The translations under genes and the position numbers were made by a program. From Desulfamplus magnetovallimortis (GTDB lineage: Bacteria > Desulfobacterota > Desulfobacteria > Desulfobacterales > Desulfobacteraceae), in NCBI RefSeq assembly GCF_900170035.1, contig NZ_LT828550.1:55782-107338 (forward strand): a stretch of DNA of 51,557 nucleotides, written 5' to 3'. The number at the start of each line of letters is the position of its first letter. Position 1 is the stretch's first letter. Under the pieces are notes generated by a model. The model saw only the letters and a program-made list of their open reading frames with translations. It ran no database searches and had not been told where the DNA came from. This document shows positions 27,730 through 36,340 of this stretch, one piece after another.

Positions 27730-27963
27730 TACATGGCTGATGACCGCCACAATCGAAGGGATGAAAGTCTTTATGAAAACAGCCATTTGCGGGGACTTTC
27801 ATATAACATACATGGCAGATTTCTGCCACAATCGAAGGGATGAAAGTCGTTTTAAAAACAGGCTGTTACCGAGACTTTCATATAAACATACATGGCAGAC
27901 ACATCTGCCACAACGAAGCATGAAAATCCTGAGAAGGCTTGAATCACGGGGACTTTCTTATAA
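27730..27963 (+). repeat. palindromic repeat family A, three head-to-tail units
   Basis: Three units of about 78 bp start at about 27730, 27807 and 27886. Each has TACATGGC, an inner inverted repeat (for example GGCAGATTTCTGCC), CACAA(T)CGAAG, GATGAAAGTC, a variable spacer, and GGGGACTTTC followed by ATATAA. The inner palindromes differ in sequence between units but keep pairing, which points to selection on structure or on a hairpin-recognising enzyme. Confidence 0.9.
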
Positions 27964-27984
27964 AAAACCTACCTGTGACTAGCT

Positions 27985-28040
27985 GCCGGTATGGAACGAT
28001 ACCGGTGGCATGCCATGAACTATAGCGTTCCATAAAACGG
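27985..28040. repeat. nested inverted repeats in a convergent intergenic region
   Basis: CCGGTAT/ATACCGG (loop GGAACG), the palindrome TGGCATGCCA, and a wider pair ATGGAACG/CGTTCCAT overlap one another. The site lies between convergent genes, so a bidirectional transcription stop is possible, though there is no T run. Alternative folds exclude one another. The remainder to 28186 shows no gene. Confidence 0.55.
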
Positions 28041-28186
28041 ATTTGTTTTTTGTACTCAAAAAGCAAATCAAAATAGCATGTTATAATTTGAAATTTCATT
28101 ATCTGGAGTACCATACAACGAAGCCAAAAAAAACCGAGCGGCTATGACCAAGGCGGTCTGCGTTTACGTGGTTGTTGTACCCATTG

Positions 28187-28936
28187 CTAAGGTTTTATGC
28201 AGAAATCTGGATCATTCCAAAGTCTTTCAAAATAATTCATGTAATACATTGCTCCATGAGCAGGAGCCTTGAACTCATAAGAAATGGTTTGTTGACTCGA
28301 TATTCCGTAAAGGTAAGGGCCGATAAAGACGTGATCATCCACTCTGAAATAAAAATCTTCAGGCAGACTGTCATAATATTTGACCTGAATATTCTCAGGC
28401 TTTGGAGCTATCTTTTGAAGGTCTTCAATCCATTTTTGCAGGTGGAGAATTGTCTGTTTGATCTGTCCGGGTGCTTCTCTCTCGTCGATTTCACGCTGTT
28501 TGACGTTCTCCGAATCTGGATGGTGTGTGACAAATCGAATTTTGAGACCACGTTTCACTTTTTCCCTGATAACCCTATCCTTGGCGTCTCGAAACGACTT
28601 CAATCCCCAAGCTATAATATCAAGATGGTTTTCAAGAGACTCAAAGGCCACGTCAGTGCTTTGATTCATCTTTTGTCTTGTCTCATATATTGCTTCAAGC
28701 CCCCAATGCTCTACAATATTTTTGATTCGGTTCATCCGCACCAGATACTTCGAGGTAAGATATGAAACAACAGAGCTGGCAATCAATGAGCATCCGATGC
28801 TCAATAAAATATTTCTACCGTCCTGATTTTGAGTGAACAGTGCAGCAAACAGGCAAATAACACCAATGCAGCAGATCAGACCGTTTATCAGCGTAGCGTT
28901 TGTCTGCTCAAGTATTTTATTTAATTTGTTTTTCAA
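28187..28936 (-). CDS. two-helix membrane protein with possible PLD-like cytoplasmic domain
   Basis: About 250 aa from a TTG start at 28936, which has an AGGGGGG ribosome binding site 7 nt upstream. The frame opens at ATG 29008, but the extra 24 residues carry no conserved look. Two close transmembrane helices (about 17-36 and 43-62) precede a soluble domain with LKIRFVTHHPDSENVKQRE, a long helix, and FYFRVDDHVFIGPYLYG. The layout resembles non-catalytic PLD-like domains, and the 2TM-plus-effector design resembles some prokaryotic immunity effectors. No HKD catalytic motif is visible. No defence partner is adjacent. Function unknown. Confidence 0.75.
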   Translation of the reverse strand: MKNKLNKILEQTNATLINGLICCIGVICLFAALFTQNQDGRNILLSIGCSLIASSVVSYLTSKYLVRMNRIKNIVEHWGLEAIYETRQKMNQSTDVAFESLENHLDIIAWGLKSFRDAKDRVIREKVKRGLKIRFVTHHPDSENVKQREIDEREAPGQIKQTILHLQKWIEDLQKIAPKPENIQVKYYDSLPEDFYFRVDDHVFIGPYLYGISSQQTISYEFKAPAHGAMYYMNYFERLWNDPDFCIKP

Positions 28937-29068
28937 ATCATTACCCCCCTTTGGTTTTTCCAAGTGTACGCCTTTGTGTATCAGAAAGCAATGGTGGGTG
29001 TCAAACACGATAGGAAAGAATCTCTTGAATCAATTTGTAGCAGAATATGAACGCATTTTCCATTTGTC

Positions 29069-29190
29069 GAGTTACTTTTTTTTGAAGCATGATTTTCATG
29101 ATTAACGGATTATCCTGATTTTTCATAAGGTTAAACCTTAAATCCTTTAATAATGTTTCAAAATTTTCCGAAAAAGTGTACCTGCCTTCT
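29069..29190 (+). repeat. palindromic repeat family B-like element with inner palindrome (partial)
   Basis: TTTTTTTTGAAGCATGATTT, TCATGATTAACGGATTATCC, TAAATCCTTTAATAATG and TTTCAAAATTTTCCGAAAAAG plus TGTAC match the middle of the larger element at 40948-41108. The outer ends are worn. It lies in the 705-bp gap 28937-29641, where no gene is visible. Confidence 0.6.
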
Positions 29191-29440
29191 GAAGGAAGTG
29201 CATTCCGTCTATTATGGCCGATTGCATCGGAGAGATTACTGATGAAGATCAATAAATGTAAAATCTGATGTATGGGTTTTTCATGTTCAATGTGTGGTTG
29301 ACTTTTGGCTTTTTTTGTTAAATATAGACTACTGCTTTTGGAAGTTTAAACTATCGGGTGATTTTTTATGCTATTGAAATGTTCAAGGCGTTTTGTTCCT
29401 GACAATCAGATAGCGAAAGAACACTGCCAGAAAAACGTTT

Positions 29441-29471
29441 TGTAGAGACAAGGCATGACCGTGTCTCTACA
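29441..29471. repeat. GTAGAGAC palindrome (diverged copy)
   Basis: TGTAGAGACA and TGTCTCTACA are inverted around an 11-nt centre (AGGCATGACCG). The same GTAGAGAC/GTCTCTAC ends form the perfect palindrome inside the transposase gene at 51491-51518. A half copy of family E (GAAGTTTAAACTATCGGGTG) lies just upstream at about 29340-29360. Confidence 0.75.
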
Positions 29472-29641
29472 ATTAAACGAATCCTAATTTTTAGCTTTGA
29501 CAATGCACTACATATTATGAGCAGACAGCCCGTGAACTTTAACAAAACACTATCATGTAAATTCTGATTTTGACAATATAATATGTATCGTAAAAGTAAA
29601 TAAAATGTTGATTTTGAAAAGATAATCAATGAGGAGTTGTA

Positions 29642-30349
29642 TTGAAACCTGATTTTAGAACAGCCAAGTTAATGGCAGTTATTTTCACCCCTGAATTCAG
29701 TATCACTGACAGACTTGCCATTGCAAATGCCGTGCAGACCATTTCCGGTGGCAGATTTAATGGCGAGTTTATAAGTGTCCCTGTTGCACAGGATGCAGCA
29801 CCTGAAATTCCCCGCATCATTCTTACCTCCAAAGATGGCACATGGAAATTTGAGGTTTCTCTTTTGAGGAGTAATCTTACTTTTTTTCAGCCTGCCAACC
29901 TTGCTGTCAATGTTCCTACAGTTGTCTCTTTCGGAAAATTTGCAGGTTCGTTTTTCAGTCTCTACCAGAAAAGTATCAATGCAAAGGCAGCAAAGCTTGG
30001 TTTTGTTACGGAAAAATTTATGCCGCTGGACAGGGAAAAGCCATCGGGTATGATTGTGAAAAAATTCTGTAACGAACATTTTGCTCAAAAGGTTTTTGAT
30101 AATACAGAAGCCTTTGAGCTTCATTCCCTTAAAAAATATCCTTTTGACCGTTTTCACATAAACTCATGGGTAAAATTTAAAAGTGCAAAACTTGCAAACA
30201 AGGCCAGAACTCCCATAATACTTGTTGAAAATGACATAAACACATACATGGAAGGTCAGGAAGGAGCAGATTTCAAAGCAGATGACATTATGACTTTTTT
30301 TTCTGCCATTCCAGATCACCTGGAGAGCATTTCCGCTCTTTTTTTCTAA
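29642..30349 (+). CDS. conserved-looking hypothetical protein, first gene of a three-gene operon
   Basis: 235 aa, TTG start 5 nt after GAGGAG. No transmembrane segment. The early region (LMAVIFTPEFSITDRLAIANAV), followed by PRIILTSKDGTWKFEVSLLRSNLTFF, resembles the layout of the sporadic TIGR04255 family (a strand, helix, then a strand pair with a S-x-D-G turn). That resemblance is by eye only. The gene is 26 bp from the next ORF, which overlaps the third, so the three are probably one transcript. Function unknown. Confidence 0.8.
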   Translation: MKPDFRTAKLMAVIFTPEFSITDRLAIANAVQTISGGRFNGEFISVPVAQDAAPEIPRIILTSKDGTWKFEVSLLRSNLTFFQPANLAVNVPTVVSFGKFAGSFFSLYQKSINAKAAKLGFVTEKFMPLDREKPSGMIVKKFCNEHFAQKVFDNTEAFELHSLKKYPFDRFHINSWVKFKSAKLANKARTPIILVENDINTYMEGQEGADFKADDIMTFFSAIPDHLESISALFF

Positions 30350-30375
30350 CACACTTCAAAAGAGAAGATAAAAAG

Positions 30376-31134
30376 ATGTTTACAGCAGGATCAAATAAAA
30401 GAAGCTCTGACTCTTCGGCATTTATTTTTTATGAAGATCAGGATACTACAAGCAGGCCATTTATTGTTGAACACTCCTGGCCATCGGGATTGAGTGAATA
30501 CTCCTGTTTTATTGATAGGAGATCAGGTACCGATTCTGTTGATTCAAAAGGCAATGCAGGTATTAGATTAAAAGATGGTGGCCGTATTCTGGCAAACGGG
30601 AAAAGAGTTCTGTCATTAAAAGATGGCTCCGCCATCCTGAAAGAAGACCCCCTCTCCTTTATGGATGAAAATACAATCACCCTGGGCAAGAGAACCACAA
30701 CCCCATATTTTGATCTAAATAAATTTATTTATTCCCAGAGAAACAGAAAAATAAAAGAGTCAATTTATGATCTGGAGCTTGATACTGTAACATCTGACAG
30801 CTCATCAGAGTTTTCTGAAATCCAGCAGATTCTTGAAGAGAGTGAGGATATCTCAAGACCTGAAATCTACTATCTTAAGTGTGTTCGCGACCTTCCTTGT
30901 GTTGAAGCTGTTTTTTACCAGACAATGCCGGAATTAAAATGTATCTCAACTGTTTTGACAACAAGGGATCTTGATGTGACAGAAAGAATCTACGACATTG
31001 AAATCCGCGTTTCTGAAAAATATACAGGGGAGCAATTCTACTTCAGGGTGGACTGGCTCCATGATAATGTTGATTTGAATTCAATAATAAAGGACAAGAG
31101 AGTTCTTTTTCATAAAAGGAGTATTGATGCCTGA
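30376..31134 (+). CDS. hypothetical protein, second gene of the operon
   Basis: 252 aa, soluble, mixed alpha/beta by composition. N-terminal half is Ser/Asp/Lys-rich with short repeated phrases (GGRILANGKRVLSLKDGSAIL). The C-terminal half is more structured (PEIYYLKCVRDLPCVEAVFYQT, ERIYDIEIRVSEKYTG, YFRVDWL). No known family recognised. The last codon and stop overlap the start of the next gene (ATGCCTGA), which suggests translational coupling and matched amounts. Confidence 0.8.
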   Translation: MFTAGSNKRSSDSSAFIFYEDQDTTSRPFIVEHSWPSGLSEYSCFIDRRSGTDSVDSKGNAGIRLKDGGRILANGKRVLSLKDGSAILKEDPLSFMDENTITLGKRTTTPYFDLNKFIYSQRNRKIKESIYDLELDTVTSDSSSEFSEIQQILEESEDISRPEIYYLKCVRDLPCVEAVFYQTMPELKCISTVLTTRDLDVTERIYDIEIRVSEKYTGEQFYFRVDWLHDNVDLNSIIKDKRVLFHKRSIDA

Positions 31135-31543
31135 TAAAGAGGCTCATTTTGAAATTATAGACAAAAATTACAAGGCATTGATGCATTTGTCCTCCCCTGA
31201 CCCGTCAGAGCACATAGAGTGGTCAGTGATTATTATCTATTACATGGCATTGCACTATATTCAGGCCTATTTTGATGCTACATGCGAGGAGCACTATTCA
31301 AATCACATGTCACTTCAGAACAGAATGAGGGAGGTGCCTCAGTTGCGAAGTATTTATGGCAGATACAGACAACTTGAAGATGATTCAAGAAAAGCACGCT
31401 ATGATGGTGAAACATTCAATATATATACACTGAGAAACGAGACTTTAAAAAGCTTTCAGAAGATTCAGGATTTAGTTTTGAGCTGGCTGGAAAATACAGA
31501 CAGAAACTCCTATAATCTTTATAAGCTCTTTCCACCCAATTAA
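31127..31543 (+). CDS. small HEPN-like alpha-helical protein, third gene of the operon
   Basis: 138 aa, ATG at 31127, 5 nt after AAAGGAG. The pattern resembles HEPN-type proteins: an N-terminal helix with EHIEWSVIIIYYMALHYIQAYF, a SNHMSLQNRM turn, then YRQLEDDSRKARYDGETF and a C-terminal helix. The canonical HEPN RNase motif R-x4-6-H is not clearly present, so nuclease activity is doubtful. HEPN proteins are common in toxin-antitoxin and defence loci. This is inference from pattern and context. Confidence 0.75.
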   Translation: MPDKEAHFEIIDKNYKALMHLSSPDPSEHIEWSVIIIYYMALHYIQAYFDATCEEHYSNHMSLQNRMREVPQLRSIYGRYRQLEDDSRKARYDGETFNIYTLRNETLKSFQKIQDLVLSWLENTDRNSYNLYKLFPPN

Positions 31544-31550
31544 CTTAATG

Positions 31551-31648
31551 CTTCTTCAAGTTCAAACTGTCGGGTAATTTTTGAGGATGATTACTTGAAA
31601 TTGTGCATTTTTAAGTGCTGCTCTACCCGACAGATAGACCTTGAAGGA
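31551..31648 (+). repeat. palindromic repeat family E, copy 3
   Basis: CTTCTTCAAGTTCAAACTGT plus CGGGT, then a centre, then CTACCCGACAGATAGACCTTG plus AAGG. Inverted arms as at 8043 and 39243. It begins 8 bp after the HEPN-like gene and ends before the cytochrome ribosome binding site. Confidence 0.75.
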
Positions 31649-31664
31649 AAAATCAGGAGAGATT

Positions 31665-32122
31665 ATGAAAATTATTTATCTATTCTTTTTTTAGTTTTAA
31701 CATTTTTGGGGCTTATTTACCCTGCATCCGGAGATGACAAGACGTTTGTGGGATCAAAGATTTGCAGTGAGTGCCACGAGGAGCAACATACTCATTTTGA
31801 AAACTATGCAAAGAAAGCCACATCCTATGAAAGCATTGCTGTAATGCGCAGTAAATTGACTGAATCAGAGTTTGAATCGTGTTTTGAATGTCATACCACA
31901 GGTTATGGCAAACCTGGAGGATTCATATCTGAAACAGAGACTCCGGAACTTAAAAATGCCGGTTGTGAAGTGTGTCATGGCCCTGGAAGTGTTCATGTGG
32001 AGTCCCAGGACCCGGAGGATATAATAACAGAGCTTTCCATTGAAGATTGTAATCACTGCCACAGCGAAGATCGAGTTGATGCATTTGATTTTAAGCCATT
32101 GCTTTTTGGCGGTGCTCACTGA
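31665..32122 (+). CDS. four-haem c-type cytochrome (cytochrome c554-like), frame interrupted in a T7 run
   Basis: Four CxxCH haem sites (CSECH, CFECH, CEVCH, CNHCH) in about 150 residues. The spacing fits the cytochrome c554/c' type. It should be periplasmic and carry electrons. An ATG at 31665 with AGGA ribosome binding site starts MKIIYLFFF and hits TAG at 31692. One more T in the T7 run (31686-31692) would join it to LVLTFLGLIYPASG and give a textbook signal peptide. Without the extra base, the haem frame opens only from 31595, inside a family E repeat and with a poor start. The likely true gene is therefore 31665-32122 with one base missing. The haem chemoreceptor follows. Confidence 0.85.
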
Positions 32123-32383
32123 TCTTTTCAAGGAAGAATATAACAGACAATATCATCAACTATAGTATTCCAGATAATTCAATTGATAATGGAAAAGTCT
32201 AACCATCTGTTATCTGTATTAATTTTTTTACCAAAAAATATAATATTTTTCTGGAAAGCTATATGAGTATTATGTAGCTATTGATTCGGGAAGGTTCTGC
32301 AAGAAAGCTCTTTCTTGAAGAATGATAAAATTTTCTGTATCCGCTTTTTTTAGTGGGTCAAAAATATAATAAGGGGTCAAACA

Positions 32384-34048
32384 GTGTCTTTTATAACAAA
32401 AAAATTATGGCTTCACTTTATGTCATGTATATCTGTTATTGTTATTCTTGTGTTTGCGATTTTTGTCTGGAATATTGTTAAATCGCAAAATTCATTACAT
32501 ACAATCCAGGCAGGGCAACAGAATATGATGCTTGCAGATGCTGTGGAAGGTGGCATGTTTGATGCCTTGGCCATTGGCGATAATGATGTGGTTAAAACAC
32601 AGTTTAAACGGCTTCATGATAATCTTTCCGGGCTAAAAGTATTTGTGTATGATTTTAACGGCAAGATATCATTTACAACAGATTCCGGATATGAACATAA
32701 GCAGATTATGGATATTGTAGGCATTGAGGCTGGTTCTGCTCTTAAGGCTCTGCTTGAAAATGGCGATAGTTCCGATTCAATGTATAACGGAAGATTTGAC
32801 GGAGAGCCTTTTACCATATCACATAAAGTTATTCCCAATGAAAAGCGATGCTTTCACTGTCATGGAAGCTCAAGAGAGATACTTGGTGGAATTACTGTCT
32901 GCTCTTCAGAAGCTGAATCACTTGCAAATATGCAGTACTCCCGCAATATAAGCCTTTTAATTGGAGTTGTAGGGCTTATTGCAATTATTGTGATGATCTG
33001 GGTTCTTTTTCACTATCTTGTAAATACCAGATTATCACTTGTGACAGCTATATCCCAGCAGATGAGCAAGGGCGATTTTACAACAGACATTGTGGTAACC
33101 GGAAATAACGAAATCAGCACCATTCTTATGGGCACAAAAAAATTGAATGCTGAACTCAGCAGCATGATACGCAGGGTGATTGAGAACTGTAATGATCTCA
33201 ATCTTTTTTCCTTGACCCTTGAAGATGTCTCCTCAACTTTATCGACTCATGTTACTGAAACATCTGGCAAGTCTCAGAGGGTTGCATCTTCGGCCGAAGA
33301 GATGAGCAGCTCTCTTCAGACCATTGCCTCTGCAATGGAGGAGACAACAGTCAATGTAAGCATGATGGCATCTGCGGCTGAGGAGATGCATACAACAGCC
33401 GGTGAAATTTCAAAAAGTACAGGACAGGCAAAATTCACAATTGAAAAGGCAGCAGAAGCTTTTATGCATACTGCAAATGTTGTTGATGAGCTTGGTAAGG
33501 CTGCCTCTGCCATTGATGAAGTCACGAACGGAATTCGCGAAATATCAGAACAGGTGGGGCTGCTTGCGCTTAATGCCAAAATCGAGGCTGCCAGGGCAGG
33601 TGAGGCAGGCAAAGGATTTGCCGTTGTTGCAGCAGAGATTTCCGATCTTGCTGTGGAGACTTCAAACTCCACAATAAAGGTTGATGAAACCTTAAGATGG
33701 ATGAAGCAAAAGGCACATGAGACAGTCACAAGCATTCAGGATATTTCAAAAACAGTTGAAGATTCCCGCGATGCCATAACGACAATTGCCTCGGCAGTTG
33801 AGGAACAGGCCATAACTACTCAGGAGATTTCAGGCAACATAACACAAATTTCCACAGGGGTTTCCGATGTCAACCAGACAGTCAACCAGGGAGCTGCCAC
33901 AGCAAAGGAAGTAGCCGCTGACATTACGGTTATCAGCAGTGCAGCAAGCCAGATTCGGATTGATGGTGAAACCGTGAGTGAAAAGTCCGTGCAGTTGAAA
34001 AAAATGGCAGAAGAGCTGGCAGGTATGATGTCCAGTTTTAAGGTATAA
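32384..34048 (+). CDS. methyl-accepting chemotaxis protein with c-type haem sensor motif
   Basis: 554 aa, GTG start after AAGGGG. Membrane helices at about 10-28 and 190-213 enclose a periplasmic sensor with a CFHCH haem-c motif (C156, C159, H160). A HAMP-like segment and a long helical signalling domain follow. The hairpin tip reads [28 protein letters not shown]. It should bind haem covalently in the periplasm and signal redox state, oxygen or NO to CheA; ligand unknown. It follows the four-haem cytochrome by 261 bp, where nothing else is seen. Confidence 0.92.
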   Translation: MSFITKKLWLHFMSCISVIVILVFAIFVWNIVKSQNSLHTIQAGQQNMMLADAVEGGMFDALAIGDNDVVKTQFKRLHDNLSGLKVFVYDFNGKISFTTDSGYEHKQIMDIVGIEAGSALKALLENGDSSDSMYNGRFDGEPFTISHKVIPNEKRCFHCHGSSREILGGITVCSSEAESLANMQYSRNISLLIGVVGLIAIIVMIWVLFHYLVNTRLSLVTAISQQMSKGDFTTDIVVTGNNEISTILMGTKKLNAELSSMIRRVIENCNDLNLFSLTLEDVSSTLSTHVTETSGKSQRVASSAEEMSSSLQTIASAMEETTVNVSMMASAAEEMHTTAGEISKSTGQAKFTIEKAAEAFMHTANVVDELGKAASAIDEVTNGIREISEQVGLLALNAKIEAARAGEAGKGFAVVAAEISDLAVETSNSTIKVDETLRWMKQKAHETVTSIQDISKTVEDSRDAITTIASAVEEQAITTQEISGNITQISTGVSDVNQTVNQGAATAKEVAADITVISSAASQIRIDGETVSEKSVQLKKMAEELAGMMSSFKV

Positions 34049-34201
34049 TGCAGTAATGCAATAGTCATTATATCGATTTTAGCTAAGTGTCTGATTTTAT
34101 TGAACTCTTAAAAATATGGGTTGTAATAAAATCAATAGGTTATGGAAAATCGATATAATGTCGGATCAAATATGGCTTTTATCAATTAAACCAATGCTGC
34201 C

Positions 34202-34537
34202 TTAAATAGATATTTTGCCAAGTGAAAATGTTATTAAAGCTGTCAATCCAATCATTAACAAAAAAAGTGTGATTAAAAAAATTCTGTCTGACTTTGAAAG
34301 AGTTATTTCAAGTTTTGGAAAAAGTTGTTTTGTCAAAATTCCGAAAATTAAAAAATTGCTCAACAGTAAAAATGGATTTTTTGATGCTGTTACTATTGCT
34401 GGTTGTAGTTCATTGCCATGTATATAAATTTCTATGAAAGATAACAGTGCTAAAACTGGCAAATTCAATATAAACCATGTACCAATATAGAGAGATAGCA
34501 CAAGGAACCGCTTTGAGTCAGAGCTTCGATTTTTCAT
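34202..34537 (-). CDS. small hydrophobic membrane protein
   Basis: 111 aa with three likely transmembrane helices (about 11-33, 52-70 and 84-107). A basic N terminus (MKNRSSDSKRF) suggests cytoplasmic orientation. No family recognised. It lies 13 bp after the SDR gene on the same strand, so it is probably the last gene of that operon. An overlapping shorter upstream start (ATGG ATG) leaves the exact start open. Confidence 0.6.
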   Translation of the reverse strand: MKNRSSDSKRFLVLSLYIGTWFILNLPVLALLSFIEIYIHGNELQPAIVTASKNPFLLLSNFLIFGILTKQLFPKLEITLSKSDRIFLITLFLLMIGLTALITFSLGKISI

Positions 34538-34550
34538 CCATAATTACCTG

Positions 34551-36293
34551 TTACCAGTCAATGGGAAAGTAGTCCTTCAGAAATTTTCCGCACCAATGCT
34601 TTCCTGTAATAATACCATGAAAAAAGGGATCACACACCCTTGCAGCTCCGTCAACAATATCAAGGGGGGGCTGGAAATCGTGGCGTTCCTGTTTGAGTTT
34701 TGCCAGAATGGCAGGATCTTCATCAGTGACCCATCCTGTATCAACTGCATTCATGAAAATCCCGTATTTTGCAAGCCCGTCGGCGGCTGTATGGGTGAGC
34801 ATGTTAAGGGCGGCTTTTGCCATGTTGGTGTGTGGGTGACGGCTTCCTTTTTTAAATCTTAGGAATTTTCCTTCCATGGCAGAGACATTAACAATGTGTT
34901 TTTTACCTGTGTAATCCTTTTTCATAAGATCGGTAAGGCGGTTGCACAGCACAAATGGAGCAACAGAGTTCACAAGCTGGATCTCCAGCATCTCAGAGGT
35001 CTCTATCTCCCCAAGCTTTAGCCGCCATGAGTTTGTCTTTCTTAAATCTACCTGCTGAAGGTCGGCATCAAGTTTCTCTGTCGGAAATGCACTCTGAACA
35101 TCAAGGGAATGATCACAGGAATATGGAAACTGTGATAGCTTGGCAGACATGCTCAATCCAATTCCTGAAGAGGTGCTGGTTTGTTGATTGTAGTTTGCAG
35201 GCAAAACACCTTTAAGGAGTGTATCTGCTTTCATGGCTGGGTCTTCGTCTATTATATCTGTTTTTTCAGATGTCTTTTCTGTTGTTTCAGCTATCTCTTC
35301 CGTTTCTTTGTATCCTCCATTGTTACCACCAAGTTGAAACAGGCACTCCTGATAATCATAAAGAAGGGCTTGAACATCCGGTGGAAAATCAGATATCTCT
35401 ATGTTTTCATTTTCCATCAGGTGTGCATAGAATCCTGGTGGACGCCGGACAGTCTGGGCAGCATTGTTGATGAGTATATCAAGTCGCTGATATGTTTTTT
35501 CAATAAAATCAGCAAATATCTCAACACTTGGGATATGGCGAAGATCAAGACCGTATATATGAAGTCTGTGCTTCCATTGAGAAAAATCTGGCTCCCTGGA
35601 AAAACGCAGGGCAGAGTCCTTGGGAAACCTTGTTGTTGCAATTACCCTTGCTCCTGCCCGAAGCATCATAAGGGTTGCCTGATACCCAATCTTAAGTCGC
35701 GATCCTGTTATCAGGGCTGTCTGGCCTTTAAGAGAAGCAGTCTGAAAACGTTTTTGATAATTAAACTCTGCACACTCAGGGCACATGGTATCATAAAAAT
35801 GGTGAAGTTTTGTAAATTCTGCTTTGCATACATAGCAGTTGCGGGGGCTTTTGAGTTCAGGAGGTTCATTTTCAGAATGATTTTTTGAGCAGAAGATAGG
35901 TGCATCTTCCGAGTTGGAATTAGCTTGTTCATCGGATGCACCTGAAAAGGCTAAATGCTTATGATCTCCATATGAAATCTGTACAGGAGCAACAAAAACC
36001 TCAGCTTCCCTTGCTTTACGGATTCCTGTTGCAGCCCTCAATTTTTTCTCCTTTTCTGCAACTGCAACTCTTTCCAGCCTTTTTTTCTCTTTGTTTCGTT
36101 TTTTTATCTCCTTGCGGTCAGGGCGGGATATTTTTCCTGCTGCTGTAACAAGGGCTATCCTCTCCTTTTCAGTGAGCATGGCCAGAATCTCTGAATTTTC
36201 TGCAATTTTTTCCATAATGGGAATGCAGTCAAGTATCTTTGTCAGTGTATCCTGTTTATTTATGTTTGTGGTATTTATTGTTGTATTATTCAC
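34551..36293 (-). CDS. short-chain dehydrogenase/reductase with N-terminal zinc ribbon
   Basis: About 580 aa from GTG 36293, the first plausible start after the acyltransferase stop; the frame is open far upstream but inside that gene. Residues 30-100 are charged and helical. A four-cysteine ribbon follows (C153, C156, C171, C174). The Rossmann domain begins [12 protein letters not shown] (TGxxxxIG, about 196-204), with NNAAQT and [10 protein letters not shown]. The expected catalytic Y-x3-K is T-x3-K here (HTNMAKAAL), so the usual active-site Tyr is missing. An acidic insert lies between the NNAAQT and VSAM motifs. Substrate unknown. Confidence 0.85.
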   Translation of the reverse strand: MNNTTINTTNINKQDTLTKILDCIPIMEKIAENSEILAMLTEKERIALVTAAGKISRPDRKEIKKRNKEKKRLERVAVAEKEKKLRAATGIRKAREAEVFVAPVQISYGDHKHLAFSGASDEQANSNSEDAPIFCSKNHSENEPPELKSPRNCYVCKAEFTKLHHFYDTMCPECAEFNYQKRFQTASLKGQTALITGSRLKIGYQATLMMLRAGARVIATTRFPKDSALRFSREPDFSQWKHRLHIYGLDLRHIPSVEIFADFIEKTYQRLDILINNAAQTVRRPPGFYAHLMENENIEISDFPPDVQALLYDYQECLFQLGGNNGGYKETEEIAETTEKTSEKTDIIDEDPAMKADTLLKGVLPANYNQQTSTSSGIGLSMSAKLSQFPYSCDHSLDVQSAFPTEKLDADLQQVDLRKTNSWRLKLGEIETSEMLEIQLVNSVAPFVLCNRLTDLMKKDYTGKKHIVNVSAMEGKFLRFKKGSRHPHTNMAKAALNMLTHTAADGLAKYGIFMNAVDTGWVTDEDPAILAKLKQERHDFQPPLDIVDGAARVCDPFFHGIITGKHWCGKFLKDYFPIDW

Positions 36294-36340
36294 TATATTT
36301 TGCGTCCTTCTCAGGCATAATATTTTTTGGGCATTGTGAA

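Noticed and set aside
27730-27963. Three regularly spaced repeats looking like a short CRISPR array
   Set aside because: The units are about 78 bp with two internal hairpins; no constant 25-35 bp repeat with unique spacers of similar size, and no cas genes nearby. Single units occur elsewhere.
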